NCBI GenBank assembly: GCA_934196725.1 | Contig: CAKPWR010000050.1 | Span: 1-20,409, forward strand | Direction: 5' to 3' | DNA from: an uncultured Prevotella sp. | GTDB taxonomy: Bacteria; Bacteroidota; Bacteroidia; Bacteroidales; Bacteroidaceae | Length of the DNA stretch: 20,409 nucleotides | Part shown: positions 7,215-13,358 of the stretch, one piece after another | Layout: each line of letters opens with the position of its first letter | Position numbering within the stretch: the stretch's first letter is position 1 | Translations under genes and position numbers: made by a program | Notes under the pieces: model-generated | Told to the model about the DNA's origin: nothing | What the model saw: the letters and a program-made list of their open reading frames with translations, nothing else | Databases searched by the model: none

Positions 7215-8636
7215 ATGTTAGCAAGTCCGAAAGCGCTTTGGGATAATAGTCTTTTGCTCATAAAGGATAATGTGTCAGAGCAGCAATATAATACATGGTT
7301 TAAGCCAATAGTCTTTGAGTCGTACAAGCCATCGACAAAGACTTTGTTGGTGCAAGTTCCAAGTCCGTTTGTTTACGAATACTTGGAACAGAACTATGTT
7401 GGCTTGTTGAGTAAGGTGCTACATCGCAATTTTGGCGACGGAATCCGACTCACTTATCGTGTTGTTACCGATAAGGAACATAAGCTGGCACAAGATTTGG
7501 AGGCTGATCCGGCAGACGAAGATGTTGCTGAGCGCAACAGAAAAGCGAAGCTGGCTCAAGCCCAAGGTGTCGTACCTGAGGCTCTTCAGCAGCAGGATGA
7601 CATTGATACCCAGCTCGATCCAAAGCTTACATTCAGTAATTATGTAGAGGGCGAGAGTAATAAGTTGCCTCGTTCTGTGGGATTGTCTATTGCTGAGCAT
7701 CCTAATACCACTCAGTTCAACCCTATGTTCATTTATGGTCCATCGGGTAGTGGCAAGACGCATTTGGTGAATGCTATCGGCTTGAAGGCTAAGCAGATAT
7801 ATCCTCAGAAGCGTGTGCTCTATGTCAGTGCCCGTCTTTTCCAGACTCAATATACGGATGCTATCTTGCACAATTCCAGCAATGATTTCATCAATTTCTA
7901 TCAGTCTATTGATATTCTGATTGTGGATGATATTCAGGATTGGGCAGGAAAAGCTAAGACATTGAACACCTTCTTCCATATTTTCAATCATCTCTTCCGT
8001 AATGGAAAGCGCATTATATTGGCGAGCGACCGTCCACCGGTAGAGTTGAAGGATATGCCAGACCGTTTGATTACCCGTTTCTCCTGTGGTTTGGTATGCG
8101 AGCTTGAAAAGCCTAATGTAGAGTTGTGTGAGGATATTGTCAGCAATAAGGTTCGTCATGATGGATTGAAGATTCCTAATGATGTTGTGTCTTTTATCGC
8201 TCAGACCTGCAATGGAAGTGTGCGCGATTTGCAGGGTGCCATCAATGGTTTGTTGGCATATAGCATCGTGTACAACAGTCATATTGATATCCGATTGGCT
8301 GAGCGTGTCATCAAGCGTGCTGTGAAGGTGGATGATAAACCGCTCACTATCGATGACATCGTGGAAACCGTTTGTAACCATTATAATGTAACTGTTACGG
8401 CCGTGAACAGTAAGAGCCGTAAGCGTGATTATGTGGTGGCACGACAGGTAACCATGTATTTGGCGCAGAAATTTACCAAGATGCCTGCATCACGTATCGG
8501 CAAACTCGTTGGTAATCGCGATCATAGTACAGTTATCCACAGTTGTTCCAAGGTTGAGGAACGATTGAAGGTTGATGCTGCATTCAGTGATGAGATCAGC
8601 AGTATCGAGAACGGATTGAAGATAAAAAGAGGTTAG
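7215..8636 (+). CDS. dnaA: chromosomal replication initiator protein DnaA
   Basis: DnaA binds DnaA boxes at the origin and opens the DNA for helicase loading. The 473-residue protein shows all four domains. Domain I is about residues 1-85 (ALWDNSLLLIKDNVSEQQYNTWFKP), followed by a charged flexible domain II. The AAA+ domain has Walker A GPSGSGKT (175-182), Walker B DILIVDD (233-239), sensor 1 ILASDRPP, the arginine-finger region DRLITRF, and sensor 2 with R337 in GSVRDLQGAI. Domain IV carries the box-binding signature GNRDHSTVIHS (433-443). Just after Walker B it reads IQDWAGK where most DnaA proteins have IQFLAGK. The ATG is at the usual point before the domain I helix. Confidence 0.98.
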   Translation: MLASPKALWDNSLLLIKDNVSEQQYNTWFKPIVFESYKPSTKTLLVQVPSPFVYEYLEQNYVGLLSKVLHRNFGDGIRLTYRVVTDKEHKLAQDLEADPADEDVAERNRKAKLAQAQGVVPEALQQQDDIDTQLDPKLTFSNYVEGESNKLPRSVGLSIAEHPNTTQFNPMFIYGPSGSGKTHLVNAIGLKAKQIYPQKRVLYVSARLFQTQYTDAILHNSSNDFINFYQSIDILIVDDIQDWAGKAKTLNTFFHIFNHLFRNGKRIILASDRPPVELKDMPDRLITRFSCGLVCELEKPNVELCEDIVSNKVRHDGLKIPNDVVSFIAQTCNGSVRDLQGAINGLLAYSIVYNSHIDIRLAERVIKRAVKVDDKPLTIDDIVETVCNHYNVTVTAVNSKSRKRDYVVARQVTMYLAQKFTKMPASRIGKLVGNRDHSTVIHSCSKVEERLKVDAAFSDEISSIENGLKIKRG

Positions 8637-8683
8637 AAATGCACGGAACCTTGGTATAGTGGTTCTGTTTATATAAATGAAAT

Positions 8684-8727
8684 AAAAGGAAGTCGAGCAT
8701 TTTTGTATATGCTCAGGCTTCCTTTTT
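8684..8727. terminator. bidirectional terminator between dnaA and pnuC-like gene
   Basis: AAAAGGAAG (8684-8692) pairs with CTTCCTTTT (8718-8726), and inside it GAGCAT pairs with ATGCTC. The A-run on one side and the T-run on the other make it work for both convergent genes. Confidence 0.85.
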
Positions 8728-8743
8728 ACTTTGAGTTTTATGC

Positions 8744-9346
8744 TTAGTTTTCTTTTTGCTCTGTTTTCATCATCTTCTTCCATTTGAAATATCCGGCTAC
8801 GGCAATGATGACGTAGAGACCATAGAGCCCAGCCTTGAATGGGATACCTTTTACTATATAGAGATAGCAGCAAACGGCATCTACAAGAATCCAGAAGAAC
8901 CATTGTTCTATGTATTTACGTGCCAAGGCCCATAGACCCACAAAGCTCAGAGCATTGGTGAAGCTATCCTGCAACGGCACCGTGGAGTTGGTGAAGGTAA
9001 TCAGAATATAATAGGTGATTCCCCATGCTGCCATGAAGAAAATAGCGGTAGGGAGATAGAGCGATTTTTTCATATAAGTTATTGGAAGCTCTTCTTTCTC
9101 CTTCTGATTGTGTTTCTTGCCGAATTTCCATACCGCATAGCCATAGACGGCTGCCACCGTATAATACACTGCCATACCCGCATCGCCATAAAGACCATGA
9201 CTCCAATAAAGCCAGACATCCAGGGCTGGCATGATGATGCCCACTGCCCAAAGCCAGATACTGGCACGGTACTCCAGCAAGATGTAAATCAAGCCGAGTA
9301 CCGTGGTAAAGATGTCTAAACCATGTGATGCAATATAATCCATCAT
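8744..9346 (-). CDS. PnuC-family transporter (nicotinamide riboside or thiamine type)
   Basis: A 200-residue inner-membrane protein of the PnuC/PnuT family, which takes up vitamin nucleosides such as nicotinamide riboside or thiamine by facilitated diffusion coupled to later phosphorylation. Several transmembrane helices and typical blocks are visible: LEYRASIWLWAVGIIMPALD (25-43), YGDAGMAVYYTVAAVYGY (53-70), and WFFWILVD (149-156), which fits the ligand-site pattern WxxWxxxN/D with D in the last place. A charged loop (KKHNQKEKEE) interrupts it near residues 77-86. It starts 42 bp after the TonB receptor gene on the same strand, so the pair is likely one operon moving the same compound through both membranes. 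In Bacteroidetes such a pair often serves thiamine, but no TPP riboswitch is recognised here. Confidence 0.88.
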   Translation of the reverse strand: MMDYIASHGLDIFTTVLGLIYILLEYRASIWLWAVGIIMPALDVWLYWSHGLYGDAGMAVYYTVAAVYGYAVWKFGKKHNQKEKEELPITYMKKSLYLPTAIFFMAAWGITYYILITFTNSTVPLQDSFTNALSFVGLWALARKYIEQWFFWILVDAVCCYLYIVKGIPFKAGLYGLYVIIAVAGYFKWKKMMKTEQKEN

Positions 9347-9388
9347 GATGTTTTAGTTTTTGAATCTACTTTCTAGAAACCGTGATGA

Positions 9389-11749
9389 TTAGAACTTCAA
9401 TGTTACATGTCTCATCACAGTGGTGCCTGCCATAGGAATATAGCTGATGGCACTGAGGCGGTGATCCTGAGTGTAACCGGCACTCTGACTTACCGCATTA
9501 TACCATACGGAACCGCTCGCAGCATAATGACGGTTGAAGATATTGTTGATATCAAAACCGAAAATCATCTGCTTGATTCCCAGATGCTTAGCTGCGCTTG
9601 TCTGATAGTTGAGGCTTAGGTCGCTCTGTGAATAGCTTGGCAGGGAACGGTCTTTGCTCTCAGAATTGTCGAGATACTGACTGCTTACGAAGTTGGTGTG
9701 CCAGGTTGCAGAGAATCCGGCATAGTGCAGGTCGATGAAACCATTCAGAATAGCTGATGGAGAATATGACAAGGTTGAATTGTCATAGTGTATCTTCAAA
9801 GCATCACCATCCCAATTATCTACATACTCATCGAAATCCTTGATTTTGTTCTTGCTCAAAGCTGCATTTCCTTCCAAAGACAACCATGACAAAGGAGCCC
9901 AGCCTGCTGTCAGTTCTACGCCCATGCGATAAGAATCCTTGATATTGGTGGTCAATGGCTCACCGATTTCGCTCAATTGTCCTGTCTGAGCCAGCTGGTT
10001 GTCGTAATCCATGTAGTAGAAGTTGGCACCTGCATGCCAGTTGTTTCCTTCATACTGATAACCGAATTCCATATCGAGCAACTTCTCCTGTTTAGGGAAA
10101 GGATAGTTGAGGTTGTCGGTATAGTTGTTGCGCTCCGGCTCACGGTTGCTGTAAGCCACGGAAGCGTAAGCCTTGTGACCGTCCTTGTTGAAGCTGATAC
10201 CTGCCTTAGGATTGAAGAAATTGAATTTCTCGTCGATGTTCAATTCCTGATTCTTGTAGCTGCCGTCTTTCTGGGCGATAAACTTATCGTTGATACCATC
10301 GGTCTTGTATTCCACACGGCGGTATTGCAGGTCTGCAAATACATTCCAGAAGTCTGCAAAGCGATAGTTTGCCTTGATGAAGGCGCTGTAGTCGTATTTG
10401 TGGGCATCAGAATCATAGTACTTATACTTGCCGTTGCTGCCGAGGAACTGCTTTTCTGCATCCTGATTGGCGATATAAGTAAGATATCCCCAGTGGTTGC
10501 CACGGAACTGCTGGAGATTCAAACCGCCGATTACGTCCCAGTGTTCATCCTTGTAGTTGGTGTTGTATACCATGCCGTAGGTGTTCTGGGTCAATCCCTT
10601 CTTGCGGATAAAGTCAGACAGCTTCACCTTGTTGCCCTCTGCATCCTTGTAAACGAGTCCGAACTTGGCAAACTTATACTGATTCTTGAACTCCTTGTAG
10701 TAGCCGTAACCATAGGTATAGTGCAGGGCGATGTTATGGCTCCAGTGGCTATTTGGAGCCCAGGCTGCAGAGAGGATATTGTGATTCTGATAGAAATTAT
10801 CCGTAGTTTTCTCCCATTTGTTGCCGTTTCTGAGGGTATATGGCTTGATGGTATAATCGCCCTTTCCATTGCGCACCAAATCGCCAGTTAGAACATTGAA
10901 TTTGCCGAGACCTGCTTCGTACATATCCTTATAGGTGCGTATTCCGTCATCCATCAATGTGAAGTTGGTGTTGTAGTCACCGCCCAAAACACCATTCCAA
11001 GCCTGTCCGGTCTTCTCGAAGTTGCCGATGTTCTTATAGCTGATCTTGAAGTTATCTCCCAGCCAGGTCAGTCCACCATAGTAAGAGCCAGATCTGCCAT
11101 CTGTTCCGTTGATATAACCATCTGTTGCTGTCTCGTGATAGGCACCATCGAAAATCAGGTGATTGCCTATCAGTCCGGTAGAGAAGCTTACGCCTGTATT
11201 GTAAGTGTTGTAAGTACCGTAAGAACCCGTCAATTCTGCCATAGGAATGAGCGAAGGAGCGGCTGTCGCCATAGAGATGCTACCACCAAAGGCACCATCA
11301 CCGTTGGTTGAAGAACCTACACCACGCTGCACCTGAACACTGCCCAGAAGCGAAGCATAACTGTTCATGTTAGCCCAGAAAACGGTCTGGTCTTCAGGGG
11401 AATTGAGTGCCACGCCATCGAGTGTGACGTTGATGCGGCTACCAGCAGCACCACGGATACGCATATAGGTAGTACCCGTTCCGATACCATTTTCGCCCCA
11501 AGCCAGGATGCCTGGTGTTCGAGAAAGGAGGAAAGGCAATTCTTTACCAGTACTAGAGAATTGTTGGAGTTCTGATTTCTTGATGTTGGCAATGGCGTAT
11601 GGAGCTTCTTTTGTGGCACGTACGCCTTTTACGATTACTTCATTCAAATGTTGCACCTGTGTGGTGTCGATTTTAGTCTGTGCCAGTGCAGCTTGGCTTG
11701 CCAAAGAGCAAAACGCTACACCGAGTGTGATCCCGTTGAATCTTTTCAT
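9389..11749 (-). CDS. TonB-dependent outer-membrane receptor
   Basis: A 786-residue outer-membrane beta-barrel that imports its ligand with energy from TonB/ExbBD. A signal peptide (about 1-24, ending ALAQ) is followed by a TonB-box-like stretch (LNEVIVKGV). The plug domain has the typical blocks LPFLLSRTPGI, GTTYMRIRGAAGSRINVTLDGV and VQVQRGVGSSTNGDGAFGGSI (about 70-165). The rest is a 22-strand barrel with many aromatic turns, ending in the terminal phenylalanine (RHVTLKF) expected for BAM insertion. The SusC signature and the N-terminal carboxypeptidase-like domain are absent, so this is a vitamin, cofactor or metal receptor rather than a glycan one. The downstream PnuC-family gene suggests a small vitamin or nucleoside as cargo. 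Confidence 0.92.
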   Translation of the reverse strand: MKRFNGITLGVAFCSLASQAALAQTKIDTTQVQHLNEVIVKGVRATKEAPYAIANIKKSELQQFSSTGKELPFLLSRTPGILAWGENGIGTGTTYMRIRGAAGSRINVTLDGVALNSPEDQTVFWANMNSYASLLGSVQVQRGVGSSTNGDGAFGGSISMATAAPSLIPMAELTGSYGTYNTYNTGVSFSTGLIGNHLIFDGAYHETATDGYINGTDGRSGSYYGGLTWLGDNFKISYKNIGNFEKTGQAWNGVLGGDYNTNFTLMDDGIRTYKDMYEAGLGKFNVLTGDLVRNGKGDYTIKPYTLRNGNKWEKTTDNFYQNHNILSAAWAPNSHWSHNIALHYTYGYGYYKEFKNQYKFAKFGLVYKDAEGNKVKLSDFIRKKGLTQNTYGMVYNTNYKDEHWDVIGGLNLQQFRGNHWGYLTYIANQDAEKQFLGSNGKYKYYDSDAHKYDYSAFIKANYRFADFWNVFADLQYRRVEYKTDGINDKFIAQKDGSYKNQELNIDEKFNFFNPKAGISFNKDGHKAYASVAYSNREPERNNYTDNLNYPFPKQEKLLDMEFGYQYEGNNWHAGANFYYMDYDNQLAQTGQLSEIGEPLTTNIKDSYRMGVELTAGWAPLSWLSLEGNAALSKNKIKDFDEYVDNWDGDALKIHYDNSTLSYSPSAILNGFIDLHYAGFSATWHTNFVSSQYLDNSESKDRSLPSYSQSDLSLNYQTSAAKHLGIKQMIFGFDINNIFNRHYAASGSVWYNAVSQSAGYTQDHRLSAISYIPMAGTTVMRHVTLKF

Positions 11750-11773
11750 TTATTTAAATTAAAACCTTTATAT

Positions 11774-11800
11774 AAGGGGCTTTGTGTGAAGACACCCCTT
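11774..11800 (-). other. leader hairpin of the TonB receptor mRNA
   Basis: On the minus strand AAGGG and CCCTT pair, with an inner GTGT/ACAC stem and a 4-nt loop, about 25 nt before the start codon. It may affect translation or mRNA stability. The opening GGGGTGTC recalls the 5' part of a TPP riboswitch, but no CTGAGA or CTGATC-type core follows. Confidence 0.4.
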
Positions 11801-11824
11801 CGTCAGCGCTCTGCTAACTGGATG

Positions 11825-11855
11825 CAAAGTTAGCAATAATAACCGAAAGCGCAAA
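11825..11855 (-). promoter_or_regulatory. promoter of the TonB receptor-PnuC operon
   Basis: Read on the minus strand, TTTG (11852-11855) and TAACTTTG (11825-11832) are separated by exactly 19 bp, a full match to the Bacteroidetes consensus. The -7 box lies inside a small inverted repeat, TGCTAAC/GTTAGCA (11812-11835), which could be an operator. The leader is about 70 nt. Confidence 0.75.
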
Positions 11856-11905
11856 ATTTTCGTAAGTTTTTTCAAGCTTTCAGTCTTTATATCATTCTTT
11901 TTTAT

Positions 11906-11913
11906 TAAATTTG
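11906..11913 (+). promoter_or_regulatory. -7 box for the SusD-SusC-SusD genes
   Basis: TAAATTTG followed by C fits TAnnTTTG, 38 bp before the ATG at 11951. No TTTG is found at 19-21 bp upstream, as expected for a promoter that depends on an activator. Confidence 0.5.
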
Positions 11914-11950
11914 CAGCTGTAATTGTATTGAACCTAAATAAAACGAAGAT

Positions 11951-13228
11951 ATGGTCAAGAATATTTGTCGTCTATACATTTGGGTCTTCTTTTTGGGGAC
12001 TATGCTAGCATTCTCTTCGTGTCAGAATGAGCAGCAGAAGAATCTGCTCAGCGAGGATGCTATCAATGGTTCTGTGTCCGAAATTTATTCCAATGCCGTA
12101 GCGCCCCTATATGATTATATAGGTAAGGACAGCCTGGAAACTTCTGATGCCGACCCGCTTTATCATACTTGGGAATATATCTATCAGGGTATTTCTCTTG
12201 CCAATCATTCCCTTGATTTCATTGATGTCAACGCCTCGCTGATTACTGCCGACCAGAAGGACCAGTTGAAGGCTGAGGTGCGAGCTGTCAGAGCCTTGCT
12301 CTATTATGAGGCGATGGATAAGTTTGGGCGTGTTCCGGTGGTTTTGTCTTCGGAAGAATCTGCTATTTATGCCTCTGCAAAGTCTGACTCCACAGCTTCC
12401 TTTACTGATGCCTATCTTTCTTCTCAAAGTGAGAGAAGTGAGGTTTTTCAGTTTGTTTTCAGTGAGTTACAGCAGGTTCTACCTTATCTCTCCACACAGC
12501 ATAGCGCTAAGGAGGGCAGATATTCTGGTCGTATCACGAAGCCGGTGGTCAACTATCTTTTAGCAAAGATGGCATTGAATGCTGAAATCTATACATTTGA
12601 TGATTGGACCAAGGGGTATAAGAAGCGTCCTAGAGGCCGTAATATTGATTTTATGGTGCAGACAGCCGACGGTGCCTCCCTGCTGAATGACCTCAAGGCG
12701 AGCGAGAACCGCAGCAAAAAGTTGAATGCGTGGGAAACCTGTATTTACTATTGTGATGCACTGGCTGCTGAGGGATATACTCTGGATGAGGATGTGATTT
12801 TCTGCAGTTCCAGCAGTCGTACAGCGCTTCTCGGCAGTTCCTGCACCCCTGCTGCGCATTTTCTGTTCCGTTATACGGATGTTTTGCTGATGAAGTCGGA
12901 GGCGAATATCCGTAATGGCGAGGATGGCAGAACTGAACTGAATATGGTTCGTGCCCGCCAGGGCAAGCCTGCCCATAGGGCTACGCTCAACCGTATCCTC
13001 GAAGAGCGTCTTGCCGTATTGTCAAGAGAAGATATTCATCGTCAGGACCTTATCCGTTTTGGTATGTTTACTGATGCCTTCAATCTCTATCCATATCTTA
13101 AGGGCAAGTCGTCCGGATATATCACCGTTTTCCCGATTCCTCAGAAATGTATCGATTTAAATCCTAAGCTGGTACAGAATAAGGGATATGAAGCGGAAGA
13201 CGTATCTGGTTGTAAATCAATGCGTTAG
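11951..13228 (+). CDS. shortened SusD/RagB-like lipoprotein
   Basis: A 425-residue outer-membrane lipoprotein of the SusD/RagB family, with a signal peptide and lipobox FSSC (C24). SusD proteins form the lid over a SusC channel and bind glycans at the cell surface. It is a close paralogue of the SusD at 16076-17758 but has two internal losses. About 44 residues are missing after YDYIG (residue 58), which removes the TDEAM-to-DWYDGG region. About 120 are missing after residue 284, replaced by a 19-residue serine-rich bridge. The hallmark LVWEGWRR of the partner is altered to LSREDIHR (around 357-364). The extreme 3' end runs on for 11 extra residues. The frame is otherwise fully open, so it may still be made, but glycan binding is doubtful. 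It lies 131 bp before the susC gene. Confidence 0.85.
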   Translation: MVKNICRLYIWVFFLGTMLAFSSCQNEQQKNLLSEDAINGSVSEIYSNAVAPLYDYIGKDSLETSDADPLYHTWEYIYQGISLANHSLDFIDVNASLITADQKDQLKAEVRAVRALLYYEAMDKFGRVPVVLSSEESAIYASAKSDSTASFTDAYLSSQSERSEVFQFVFSELQQVLPYLSTQHSAKEGRYSGRITKPVVNYLLAKMALNAEIYTFDDWTKGYKKRPRGRNIDFMVQTADGASLLNDLKASENRSKKLNAWETCIYYCDALAAEGYTLDEDVIFCSSSSRTALLGSSCTPAAHFLFRYTDVLLMKSEANIRNGEDGRTELNMVRARQGKPAHRATLNRILEERLAVLSREDIHRQDLIRFGMFTDAFNLYPYLKGKSSGYITVFPIPQKCIDLNPKLVQNKGYEAEDVSGCKSMR

Positions 13229-13230
13229 GT

Positions 13231-13261
13231 CTAGCGATACGGTAAAACGCCGTGTGGCTAG
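13231..13261 (-). repeat. 31-bp CTAG hairpin element, copy 1
   Basis: This copy is in inverted orientation. On the minus strand it reads CTAG, CC, ACACGG, loop CGTTTTA, CCGTAT, CG, CTAG. Five of the six inner pairs form. It lies 2 bp after the stop codon of the shortened susD and forms a pair with copy 2. Confidence 0.85.
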
Positions 13262-13280
13262 AATCACATTTCGTATATTT

Positions 13281-13311
13281 CTAGCAACACTGCGTTTCAC
13301 AGTGCCGCTAG
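13281..13311 (+). repeat. 31-bp CTAG hairpin element, copy 2
   Basis: It reads CTAG, CA, ACACTG, loop CGTTTCA, CAGTGC, CG, CTAG; five of six inner pairs form. The flanks ATATTT on the left and AATGT on the right are identical to those of copy 3. It lies in the leader of susC, 19 bp after copy 1, and could attenuate transcription between susD' and susC. Confidence 0.85.
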
Positions 13312-13358
13312 AATGTTTGTACTTGAAAAACGAACCTATACTAAACTTCGATATAGTT

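Noticed and set aside
7419..8381. 320-codon open frame on the minus strand inside dnaA
   Set aside because: It is a shadow of dnaA with no promoter or known motif.
9977..10891. 304-codon plus-strand frame inside the TonB receptor gene
   Set aside because: Low-complexity V/I/L-rich translation opposite a well-supported receptor.
11774..11820. TPP riboswitch before the TonB receptor
   Set aside because: Only a GGGGTGTC-like start is present; the conserved CTGAGA and CTGAT cores are absent and the leader is too short.
13188..13358. Upstream start adding 57 residues to SusC
   Set aside because: It would overlap the preceding gene, translate two hairpins and bury the signal peptide.
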